A stretch of DNA of 14,416 nt from Pseudomonadota bacterium. Its GTDB lineage: Bacteria; Myxococcota; Polyangia; Polyangiales; Polyangiaceae. A program made the translations under genes and the position numbers. The notes beneath the pieces were generated by a model that was not told where the DNA came from, made no database searches, and saw only the letters and a list, made by a program, of their open reading frames with translations. The stretch lies in the NCBI GenBank assembly GCA_023419055.1, contig JAEZYO010000621.1, forward strand, positions 1-14,416, given 5' to 3'. Position 1 is the stretch's first letter. Every line of letters begins with the position of its first letter. This document shows, one piece after another, positions 7,180 to 13,955 of the stretch.

Positions 7180-7836
7180 ATGTTCGGGTTCCCGGAAGAT
7201 CGTATTCGACACCTTCTGCAGCGCTGGGGGTGGGCACAAGGCGGCGTGGAGCTCGTGCGCGAAGTCATGGAGCTCTCGGAGAGCGCCGCCGGGGACCTCT
7301 TGGCCGCCCTGATTCGTGAGGGGTACGTGCAGAAGTGCGCGGAGTGCCACGCCTCCCCGGGCTGGGAGTACGAGCTCACGCTCAAAGGAACCAAGCTAGG
7401 ACAGGCGAGCACCGACAAGCCCCTTCCTCGACAGCTCGTTCGACTTCGCCTTCACGAGCTCATCGAGCGCATGAAGCGAGTCAACCTCGAGGAGCGCTTC
7501 TTGGTAGGGATCCAGGAAGCCGCCGTGTTCGGCGAGTACCTGACGAGCGCGAAGCGGCTACGCAGCCTGGACGTCCGTTACACGACCTACCGGAAGATCC
7601 AGGAAAGAGCGGCGTTTGCTCGGATGGTCGAGCGAGCGGCGCGCGACAGCGGTCGCCGATTCTCGAGCGAGATTGATCGGCGCCTGTGGCCGGAAGACGA
7701 GGTCAGGAGCTACCTGCAAGACCACTCCCCGGTGTACAGGTTCTCGACCGACACTCAGCGCGTTCGTGACGATCGAACTCCACGACTCGTCATTTTTTGC
7801 GATCGCGCGCCGGCGGACGATTGGCGCGCGCTCTGA
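7180..7836 (+). CDS. Winged-helix protein fused to a degenerate nucleotidyltransferase-like domain
   Basis: A 218-aa cytoplasmic protein without signal peptide. Residues about 1-80 look like a winged helix (ELSESAAGDLLAALIREGYV, then a CAEC pair and a wing YELTLKGTKLG). The middle, RLHELIERMKRVN through AAVFGEYLTSAKRLRSLDVRY, aligns by eye with a family whose members read VFGSYL-x-RLGDVDLAV, the G-S and D-x-D motif of polymerase-beta-like nucleotidyltransferases. Here the Ser after Gly118 is Glu119 and the first Asp is Ser129; only Asp131 remains. The tail (VRSYLQDHSP and RLVIF) also matches that family, which ends in a short strand after a LKGRSPYISL-like segment. I infer a catalytically dead relative, perhaps a DNA-binding regulator. 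It stands alone, 59 bp after the beta-helix gene and convergent with the next. No strong ribosome-binding site is visible. Confidence 0.7.
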   Translation: MFGFPEDRIRHLLQRWGWAQGGVELVREVMELSESAAGDLLAALIREGYVQKCAECHASPGWEYELTLKGTKLGQASTDKPLPRQLVRLRLHELIERMKRVNLEERFLVGIQEAAVFGEYLTSAKRLRSLDVRYTTYRKIQERAAFARMVERAARDSGRRFSSEIDRRLWPEDEVRSYLQDHSPVYRFSTDTQRVRDDRTPRLVIFCDRAPADDWRAL

Positions 7837-7855
7837 CGCCGCGCTCGGCGCGGCG
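7837..7855. terminator. GC-rich hairpin between convergent genes, candidate bidirectional terminator
   Basis: A perfect 7-bp inverted repeat, CGCCGCG (7837-7843) and CGCGGCG (7849-7855) with a 5-nt loop, begins immediately after the stop codon of the winged-helix gene and fills most of the 33-bp convergent gap. No T-run follows on either strand, so it is not a textbook intrinsic terminator, but its position is right for one. Confidence 0.45.
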
Positions 7856-7869
7856 AACGCTCTCGAGCG

Positions 7870-9390
7870 CTACTTCGGCGGAGGCTGCGGCACGACGTCG
7901 TCCGGAATGAGGCACGCCGAGAGGTCGAAGAGCATGAACACCAGGACGCGCTCCTGGGGCGAGAGGCCCTGAGAGGCGCAGCCCGTCGGGAACGGGTCCA
8001 TGGGGCTCGAGGTGTCACCGCTCGAGACGTGGATGTCGCTGTAGACGACGCGGCCGCACTGCTGATCGGCCGGCACTCCGATCGGCGCGTTGGCGGTGAC
8101 GTACTTCACCGAAGTCTCACCCGTGAACTGATCCATCGGGTCGTAGATCCAGCGCGTCGCGTACTCCGGGTTCTCCGACGCGGCCGTGTTCTGAGCGTCC
8201 AAGAGCTCTACCTGACCCAGCGTCGTCGAGCCCTGCACGTTGAGCAGCCATTGCGCGAGCGCTTGCCCCTTGGGGAACGACGTATCGATGGTGGCGGTGA
8301 TGTTCTGGTCGTCGTCGGTGTTGTTGAACGCGACGACGTCGGGCAGCGGCGCGGGTCCGTCCTCGAGCCACGACTTGTGCCAGTGCGAGAGGAAGGCTCG
8401 GCCGCCGCCGTTGAGGTACTCCAAGAGCGCCTGACGGGCGGCGGGAGGCTTGTCGTTCGCGAACTGTCCGCCCTCGCAAGACAGGAGCACCACGTCGTAG
8501 CTCTGCAGGCTCTCGAGGCTGTCCCAGAGCGCTTCTGACGAAGCGGGGAAGTCCTCGCCGCCGTCGTAGCTGCCCGCGCCCTGACGCCCCGCGAACAGAC
8601 TCACCCGTCCTCCACCGTCCGGGTTGGTGAACTCGGTGTCGGAAATGCCGATCTTGCGCAGCAGGCACTCGAGCGCGTCCTGCGCCCCGGTCGAGACCGC
8701 GATGCGAGGCATGTCGCCCTCGCTCTGGTTGGCCGGCAACCTGGTGAGGCTTGCGTCCGCGATGGGATTTTCCGTGCACGCGGCGACGGCGGGCAGCGTG
8801 ATCTGGCGTCGCCATTTGCCCACCTGGATCACGAGCGGGATCTCCGCACCGACCGGAACGTCTTCGAGGACGAACTTACCGGCTTCGTCCGTGATGGCCG
8901 TCACGACGGGATCGCCGGAGACGGTGACGTCGCACGTGTTGCAGTTCGCTCCCTCGACGAGAGGCTCGAGCGCGCCGTTCGGCACGTAGACCATCACGTT
9001 GTAGAGCGGGAGCGTCCCGGAGGGATCGTAGACGACGCCCGTCACCGTGGTCAGGGCTCCGTTCTCGCAAGCGGGCACCTCACAGGCGCCGCTCGAGCAC
9101 GTGGTCTGCTTGCACTCGAGCCCGACGCAGGGGCCGGTACCGCTGTCGGGGACGATGATGCTCCCGCCCGACCCTGTCGCCGAGCTGCCGGATGACGAAC
9201 CGCCCGTGGACGAGCCAGCCGATGACGCGCCGGCGCCGCTGGATGAGCCCGCTCCCGAGGCGCTGCCGGCCGCCGGCTTCTCGGACGAACACGCGCCGCC
9301 GACGAGCATCAACGTGCAGGCAGCCAGCGCGGGCCCCACGATCCTCCACGTGCGGCCCGAGGACACCGGCGTGCGGAAAGGGCCCTTCAT
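7870..9390 (-). CDS. Secreted lipoprotein with Cys-rich motif, carboxypeptidase regulatory-like domain and ThuA/GATase-like domain
   Basis: A 506-aa lipoprotein; signal-like segment PALAACTLMLVGGAC, with Cys34 the likeliest lipidation site (Cys25 is possible). A Ser/Gly/Ala linker (about 38-80) precedes a compact Cys-rich stretch, CVGLECKQTTCSSGACEVPAC. Next comes a beta-sandwich with TVTGVVYDPSGTLPLYNVMVYVPNGA and TDEAGKFVLEDVPVG, typical of the transthyretin-like carboxypeptidase regulatory fold. The C-terminal half (RIAVSTGAQDALECLLRKIG, then YDVVLLSCEG and ALLEYLNGGGRAFLSHWH) looks like a flavodoxin-type ThuA or class I glutaminase fold, but no catalytic Cys-His-Glu set is evident. Function is unknown; it may bind a surface polymer. 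The gene is 110 bp downstream of the DUF1552 gene on the same strand and may be the last gene of that operon. A purine-rich leader sits well upstream of the ATG and no good ribosome-binding site abuts it. Confidence 0.8.
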   Translation of the reverse strand: MKGPFRTPVSSGRTWRIVGPALAACTLMLVGGACSSEKPAAGSASGAGSSSGAGASSAGSSTGGSSSGSSATGSGGSIIVPDSGTGPCVGLECKQTTCSSGACEVPACENGALTTVTGVVYDPSGTLPLYNVMVYVPNGALEPLVEGANCNTCDVTVSGDPVVTAITDEAGKFVLEDVPVGAEIPLVIQVGKWRRQITLPAVAACTENPIADASLTRLPANQSEGDMPRIAVSTGAQDALECLLRKIGISDTEFTNPDGGGRVSLFAGRQGAGSYDGGEDFPASSEALWDSLESLQSYDVVLLSCEGGQFANDKPPAARQALLEYLNGGGRAFLSHWHKSWLEDGPAPLPDVVAFNNTDDDQNITATIDTSFPKGQALAQWLLNVQGSTTLGQVELLDAQNTAASENPEYATRWIYDPMDQFTGETSVKYVTANAPIGVPADQQCGRVVYSDIHVSSGDTSSPMDPFPTGCASQGLSPQERVLVFMLFDLSACLIPDDVVPQPPPK

Positions 9391-9500
9391 TTTCCGAATC
9401 GTTGCCGCAAGTCGACGACTGAAGGAAGGGGAGACTCCTCTCCTCTCTCTCCTAGAGATTTACAGCCGTTCTGCTCTGGCGCCCGCCGGAGCTCTTCGGG
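9391..9500 (-). other. 110-bp spacer upstream of the lipoprotein gene, with purine-rich leader
   Basis: On the minus strand this spacer carries a striking purine tract with repeated AGGAG/GAGAG (about 9435-9456) roughly 45-65 bp before the lipoprotein ATG, too far to act as its ribosome-binding site. A weak inverted repeat GCCCG/CGGGC (9481-9485 and 9497-9501) lies at the DUF1552 stop and could be a partial terminator. No clear promoter was recognised. Confidence 0.3.
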
Positions 9501-10868
9501 CTACGCCAGAATACCGGGAAGCTCCGCCGTGACGTGCCCGCCGTCGATGCCGAGGTCGGGCACGTTCGAGCCCATGATCCGCGCGACGGTGAGGAGCGCC
9601 CGACTCAGGTTCTCACTCGGGAAGTGATGATGCTCGTCGCCGCGTAGCTTGCCGCCCGCTTTGCCGACCAGCAGCACGGGCCACTCGGCTTTCGTGTGGA
9701 TCTTGCCCCAGGCCGTGTCCGAAGTGACGTACACGAGCGTGCTCTCGAGGAGGGTCGAGGCTCCGTAGGGCGTCTCCGAGAGCTTCGTCAGAAACTCGTT
9801 CAGGCACTTCATGGTGTAGAGCACCCCGGTCTCCACGCGCGGCTGATTGGAGTCGTCTCCGGGATCGCCGTGACAGATGATGTCGTGGAAATCGTCGTTC
9901 ATCTCCGACGAGAGGTGGCGGTAGTAAACGTGCGCCGCGGGCAGCGAGAACATGTACGTGAGGACACGCGTCTGCTCGCAGGCGAGCGCCAGCGCCGAGA
10001 GCTCGCTCATCGCGGTGTTCACGGACGGCGGCGCTTCACTCCGCTCGTCCTTCCCGGTGACGGGAGCCGTAAGGTCATTGCAGGCTGCCGAGTTTCCTCC
10101 CGGCATGGCGTCGAGCCGCTTCTCGATCGCGCGGATGGCCTCGAGGTGCTGCTCCACGCGCTTCTGGTCGTTCGAACCCAAGCGCTTCTGGAGAGCCGCG
10201 CCGTCCTGCAACACCGAGTCGAGGACGCTTTTCCGCACCGTCGCGAGCTTCTTGGCCTTCTCTTCCGCCCCGTCGTCGGGCAACGGAGCCCCGGAGAGGA
10301 ACAAGCGCTCGAACACTTCCTTGGGATCGTACTCGGCGTCGTTACGCGCGTTCGCGCCTCCGTGGGAAACGGTGTGCAGCGAGTCTTGATTGCCTCCGGG
10401 CGTGGCCGGCGTGATCCCGACCTCGAGCGAACGATACGGAGCGCCGGCCGCGATGACGTCGGCCACGATCTGATCGATCGAGGGCGCGCGGACCGCGTTG
10501 CCCGAGAGCGGGGCTCCGGTGGTGGCTCCTGCCGAGCCGGTCGGATGCTCGAGGCCCGACACCACGAGCTTGTTTTCGAGACCGCTCAACACGGTGAGGT
10601 ACGACTTGAAATTCGCGAGCGGCTGGAGCTGTGGACTCAGCTGCCAAGCCGAGCCCGCGCCCGTGCTCGCGGGTTTCCAGCGCCCCGGCAGGGTGCCGTT
10701 GCCGAAGAACCAGGTCACGTAGAGCGGCTTCACCTCCTCGCCCGTTTGAGCGAGCGCCGTGCCGTTCTGGTTCAGCATGATGTCGAGCAACGGCAGGGGC
10801 ACCGTGACGGCGGCGCCCGTGCCGAGGAGTCCACGCAAGACCGTACGTCGGTTCAGAGTCAGGGGCAT
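9501..10868 (-). CDS. DUF1552 domain protein, Tat-exported
   Basis: A 455-aa protein starting NRRTVLRG with twin arginines at residues 7-8, followed by a hydrophobic stretch (GLLGTGAAVTVPLPLLDIML). This is a Tat signal, so it is probably exported folded. The body matches DUF1552: YVTWFFGNGTLPGRWKP near the start, LTVLSGLEN, a SHGG segment, VEQHLEAIRAIEKRLD, and the C-terminal block VYVTSDTAW through WPVLLVGKAGGKL and HHHFPSENLSRALLTVARIMG. DUF1552 and the related DUF1501 are thought to belong to the alkaline phosphatase/sulfatase superfamily, but no activity is established to my knowledge. The upstream DUF1592 gene is only 9 bp away; GAGG in that spacer is a good ribosome-binding site. The pair is a recurrent unit in myxobacteria and planctomycetes, suggesting that the two products act together outside the cytoplasm. 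Confidence 0.9.
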   Translation of the reverse strand: MPLTLNRRTVLRGLLGTGAAVTVPLPLLDIMLNQNGTALAQTGEEVKPLYVTWFFGNGTLPGRWKPASTGAGSAWQLSPQLQPLANFKSYLTVLSGLENKLVVSGLEHPTGSAGATTGAPLSGNAVRAPSIDQIVADVIAAGAPYRSLEVGITPATPGGNQDSLHTVSHGGANARNDAEYDPKEVFERLFLSGAPLPDDGAEEKAKKLATVRKSVLDSVLQDGAALQKRLGSNDQKRVEQHLEAIRAIEKRLDAMPGGNSAACNDLTAPVTGKDERSEAPPSVNTAMSELSALALACEQTRVLTYMFSLPAAHVYYRHLSSEMNDDFHDIICHGDPGDDSNQPRVETGVLYTMKCLNEFLTKLSETPYGASTLLESTLVYVTSDTAWGKIHTKAEWPVLLVGKAGGKLRGDEHHHFPSENLSRALLTVARIMGSNVPDLGIDGGHVTAELPGILA

Positions 10869-10878
10869 GAGGTACCTC
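10869..10878 (-). promoter_or_regulatory. Palindromic 10-bp element carrying the ribosome-binding site of the DUF1552 gene
   Basis: The whole spacer between the DUF1592 stop and the DUF1552 ATG is the perfect palindrome GAGGTACCTC. Read on the minus strand its first half, GAGG, sits 6 bp before the ATG and is the evident Shine-Dalgarno sequence. The palindrome could pair on itself only across dimers, so a regulatory role is speculative. Confidence 0.5.
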
Positions 10879-12623
10879 TAGGGCGCGAGATCCGGCTGCG
10901 CGGCGACGGAAGAGAAGGCTTCGTGGGTCACGACCTGGAGCACGAGCTCGCGGAGCTCGAACCCCGACTGCTCGAACGAGTCGGCGAGCGTGTTCAGGAC
11001 GGTGCCGTCGACGTCGCGCTCGACGTAGCCGAGCGCGTACGAGTAGTACTTGCGCACGAGGCACTGAGCGACCTCCCTGCTCGCTCCGATCGCCTCTCCG
11101 AGCTCACGCGCGTTCGCGACCGGCTGCCCTTCGAACTCTCCGCTGGGGTCGATCGGCAGACCGTGATCGGTCGTGCGATAGCGGCCGATCGCGTCGAAGG
11201 TCTCGAGCGGCAAGCCGAGCGGATCCATCGCGTTGTGGCACCCCGCGCAGGCGGAAGAGGTGCGGTGGCGCTCGAGCCGCTGGCGCTTGGTGAGAGGCAT
11301 GTCGGCCGTAGGCTCGTCGAGCACGGTGTCGACGTTGCCCGGCGGCGGGCTCACGGGGCTGCACATCAACGCGCCGCGCATGAACTTGCCGCGCAAGGTG
11401 GGCGACCCCTCGTGCTGGTTCGCGAACTGCGAGAGAAACCCGGCCTTGCTGAGGATGCCGGCGCGCGGCCCCTCCGCGGGCAAGGACCGGACTTCGAACG
11501 TGGTCGGGGTGAGCCCGGCCGGGTCGAGCCCGTAGAGCTCGGCGAGCTCGCTGTTGACCACGACCTTGGTGGTCGAGAACAAGCCGAGCGCGCTCGTTCG
11601 ATCGTCGAACGCGACGCTCTCCCAGGTCTCTCGCATGTCGCGCGCCATGGCCGCTTGAAGCGTGGGGCCGTACTCGGGGAAAAGCTCTCCGTCTTTCGCC
11701 TGGGTGCGCAGGCGATCGAGGCGCATGTACTCTTCCGCGAAGGCGCCGATCGCCTCGCGACCAGCCGGCGTATCGAGCAGGCGAGTCGCGGCGCTCCGGA
11801 TCGCGTCGGCGGTGACGAAGCCCCCTTTCGCCGCCTCGTCCAGCAAGGCCTGGTCGGGCAAGCTGTTCCACAAGAGGAACGCGAGCCGAGACGCGATCTC
11901 GTACGAGGTGAAGCGCAACGAGCCGTCGCCGCGCGGCGCGCCGAGCTCCGGGCGATACAAGAAGTTCGGAGAAGTAAAGAGCGCCACGGTTGCCCAGCGA
12001 GCCCCCTCGTCGGGGCTCTCGAGCTCCGTCGACGCGAGCGCGGACACCGCGGCGAGTCGGTCGATCTCGGCGGCCTCGAGCGGACGACGCCAGGCGCGGA
12101 GGCCGAGCGCCTGGAGAAATCCGCGGACGCAAGGGTCGCTCTGCTCACCGGTCGGCGTGCACCCGACGAACTGTGCCCATCTCGCCGGATCGGCGAACAC
12201 GCTGTCCACGGCTTGCTCGATGGCCGCGTGATACTGCTCCACCCCGCGCTGCGAGGAGACCACCGTCGCCGCGCCCACCGCCGCGAACTCACCGTTCCAG
12301 CTGTCGGCGTCGAGCGCCTGCACGTCGACTTCGACGCCGAACACGTCGCGGACGGCGTTGCGAAACTGCGCCCGAGTCAGGCGGCGCAACATGCCCGGCG
12401 AAGGGGTGTACGGCGGTGGGTTGGTGACGAGCGGGCCCATGCCGCTCGTCCCGCCGCCGCTCGAGGCTCCGGATCCGTTGCCGGAGCCCGGGCCCGCGCC
12501 CGTACTTTCGATGTCGTCGCCCTGGATCGTCGCCGTGCACGCCGCCGTGAGCGCCAGCGTCAGCGCGAGAAACGCGGCCGATTTGAAAGCGTGAAGGCGT
12601 GAGCGCGGAGACGGTAGCTCCAT
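10878..12623 (-). CDS. DUF1587/DUF1595/DUF1592/DUF1588/DUF1585 lipoprotein with one c-type haem motif
   Basis: The product is 581 aa from ATG 12623, chosen over the start at 12665 because it gives a proper lipoprotein signal (ALTLALTAAC, Cys29) and has GGGAGA a few bases upstream. A Gly/Ser linker (41-62) follows. Domains by motif: DUF1587 at about 77-140 (MLRRLTRAQFRNAVRDVFG), DUF1595 at about 145-195 (GFLQALGLRAWRRPL), DUF1592 at about 205-335 (SPNFLYRPELG, YEIASRLAFLLWNSLPD), DUF1588 at about 370-470 (GILSKAGFLSQFANQHEGSP) and DUF1585 at the end (REVAQCLVRKYYSYALG). Residues 459-463, CAGCH, form a c-type haem attachment site within DUF1588. Proteins of this architecture are exported and of unknown function, and are regularly paired with DUF1552, as here. 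The single haem suggests a redox role. It heads a minus-strand operon. Confidence 0.9.
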   Translation of the reverse strand: MELPSPRSRLHAFKSAAFLALTLALTAACTATIQGDDIESTGAGPGSGNGSGASSGGGTSGMGPLVTNPPPYTPSPGMLRRLTRAQFRNAVRDVFGVEVDVQALDADSWNGEFAAVGAATVVSSQRGVEQYHAAIEQAVDSVFADPARWAQFVGCTPTGEQSDPCVRGFLQALGLRAWRRPLEAAEIDRLAAVSALASTELESPDEGARWATVALFTSPNFLYRPELGAPRGDGSLRFTSYEIASRLAFLLWNSLPDQALLDEAAKGGFVTADAIRSAATRLLDTPAGREAIGAFAEEYMRLDRLRTQAKDGELFPEYGPTLQAAMARDMRETWESVAFDDRTSALGLFSTTKVVVNSELAELYGLDPAGLTPTTFEVRSLPAEGPRAGILSKAGFLSQFANQHEGSPTLRGKFMRGALMCSPVSPPPGNVDTVLDEPTADMPLTKRQRLERHRTSSACAGCHNAMDPLGLPLETFDAIGRYRTTDHGLPIDPSGEFEGQPVANARELGEAIGASREVAQCLVRKYYSYALGYVERDVDGTVLNTLADSFEQSGFELRELVLQVVTHEAFSSVAAQPDLAP

Positions 12624-12767
12624 TCTCGTTCTCCCAAGTGGCCGAACACGAGCTTGCGCCGGCAACCTGCGCCGACACTGTCCTCGTCTTACAGCCCGTA
12701 CCTTAGGAGAAAGGTCTTTACGCTTCTTGGAACATCCCCGCGTTTTTCGGGGTGAGCAGGCGAACGC
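12624..12767 (-). other. 144-bp intergenic region: esterase 3' flank and probable promoter of the DUF1592 operon
   Basis: This gap lies between the stop of the lipoprotein esterase and the start of the DUF1592 gene, both minus strand. It contains a small hairpin, CCCCG (12736-12740) and CGGGG (12748-12752) with a 7-nt loop, just past the esterase stop, without a T-run; it may weakly terminate the esterase transcript. The remaining ~110 bp should contain the DUF1592 promoter, but I could not assign boxes with confidence. Confidence 0.4.
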
Positions 12768-13955
12768 TCAGTCGAGGGACTTGAAGAACTCCCAGGCGCG
12801 CGCGCCCGCGCCGTTCGGGACGGAGTGCCCGCCGCCGTGGGTGCAGTACACCAGGGGCTTTCCTTCCATGCAGCCCTGGTATTCCACGCACCCGTTGAAA
12901 GACGAGGGCATGGTGGTGGTGGTGCACCCCGCGCGCTGGCGCCAGAAGTCTCGGGTGGTCTGGCCGAGCGCCGGAGTCACCGTCCCGTCGGTGTCCCCTT
13001 GGGTCTGGATCACGGCGTGCGCTGCGCTCGCGTTGCTGCAGGTGGGATTGGAGCCGTGCGGCCCCCACCCCGCGACCGGCGCGAGCCCCCGGAAGACCGA
13101 CGCGCGTTCACACCCGAGGGTGTTCGTCATGAACCCGCCCTGACTGAACCCGACCGCGAAGATGCGCTTCGTGTCCACGCAGTAATTTTCGGACGCGTCC
13201 TCGATCAGCGCGTCGAAGAACTCGAGATCCTTCGCGATCGTCGTGGGGTTGGCGTTCGGCGGCGGGCCGCCCCAGTTGGAGCTGATTCCGCCCCACTTCT
13301 CTTCGGTGCCCGGGGGATCACCCTGGCCTTGCGGGAAGATGAGGAGGGCCTGGTTGTTCGTCGCCTGGATCAGCTGGAACCCGCTGTTCGCGTGCGCCGC
13401 CCAGACGTTGTTCATGTCGAGCCCGTGGATGCCGAAGATCAGGGGGAGCGGCTTCGACGGGTCGTAGTCGGTGGGAACGTAGATGAGGTAGTAGCGATTC
13501 AAGCCCGCTACCATCATCGTCTGCTGCACTTTGGGGTCGGGGCGGGTCACGTTCTTGCCGCAACCGGGCGTCCCAGTAGCTCCACCGCCCGTGCCGCCGC
13601 TACCGGCCGCCCCCGCTGTCCCGCCAGAGCCACCATCAGAGGTAGTACCACCAGAAGCGCCGCCCGCGCCGCCACCGGTGCCTGCCGTACCGCCCGCTCC
13701 GGCGGCCGCACCGCCACTCCCGCCGCCACCGAGCGAGGAACCGGCGGTGCCCGAGCCAGCGCTCCCGCCCGCGCTCCCGCCCACGCTCCCGCCAGCGCCG
13801 CCAGAGCTGGACGCACCCGAGACGCCAGCCGCCCCTGCTGCACCCGAAGTGCCGCCGGCGCCCGGATCCACCGTGGAGTCGGAAGAACACGCCGTCGCTG
13901 CGAGCACCGCGGCGCCCGCTACCAGAAGACTTGGAAGGATGATCGGTTGGTTCAT
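12768..13955 (-). CDS. Lipoprotein esterase of the PHB depolymerase/feruloyl esterase (LpqC, CE1-like) type
   Basis: The product is 395 aa from ATG 13955. That start yields a lipoprotein signal (LLVAGAAVLAATAC, Cys23) and a 4-bp ATGA overlap with the upstream esterase; the longer form from 14045 adds a charged leader that overlaps that gene. A very long Gly/Ala/Ser linker (about 30-125) is followed by an alpha/beta-hydrolase domain: YYLIYVPTDYDPSKPLPLIFG, HGLDMNN (oxyanion region), and the nucleophile motif GFSQG with Ser271. The acid is probably Asp323 in QGDTDGTV, and the base His377 in GGGHSVP. Several cysteines (CVEYQGC, YCTHGGG) probably form disulfides, fitting an exported enzyme. Such enzymes cleave short polyester or hydroxycinnamoyl ester bonds; next to glycosidases a feruloyl or acetyl-xylan esterase role is plausible, but PHB-type activity is not excluded. 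Confidence 0.87.
   Translation of the reverse strand: MNQPIILPSLLVAGAAVLAATACSSDSTVDPGAGGTSGAAGAAGVSGASSSGGAGGSVGGSAGGSAGSGTAGSSLGGGGSGGAAAGAGGTAGTGGGAGGASGGTTSDGGSGGTAGAAGSGGTGGGATGTPGCGKNVTRPDPKVQQTMMVAGLNRYYLIYVPTDYDPSKPLPLIFGIHGLDMNNVWAAHANSGFQLIQATNNQALLIFPQGQGDPPGTEEKWGGISSNWGGPPPNANPTTIAKDLEFFDALIEDASENYCVDTKRIFAVGFSQGGFMTNTLGCERASVFRGLAPVAGWGPHGSNPTCSNASAAHAVIQTQGDTDGTVTPALGQTTRDFWRQRAGCTTTTMPSSFNGCVEYQGCMEGKPLVYCTHGGGHSVPNGAGARAWEFFKSLD
13759..13794 (-). repeat. Three 12-bp tandem repeats in the esterase linker
   Basis: GCGCTCCCGCCC is present exactly at 13759-13770 and 13771-13782, with a third copy at 13783-13794 differing at two positions. On the coding strand these give GGSV/GGSA/GGSA in the lipoprotein linker. 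Repeat-number change here would alter linker length without a frameshift. Confidence 0.75.

Noticed and set aside
9696..12602. A 968-codon open frame on the plus strand, opposite the DUF1552 and DUF1592 genes
   Set aside because: It is antisense to two well-recognised genes, its translation is Arg/Glu/Val-rich without any family motif, and such frames arise from codon bias in GC-rich DNA.
12911..12923. GGTGGTGGTGGT run as a microsatellite
   Set aside because: It encodes a short Thr run inside the esterase domain and is too short to be meaningful.
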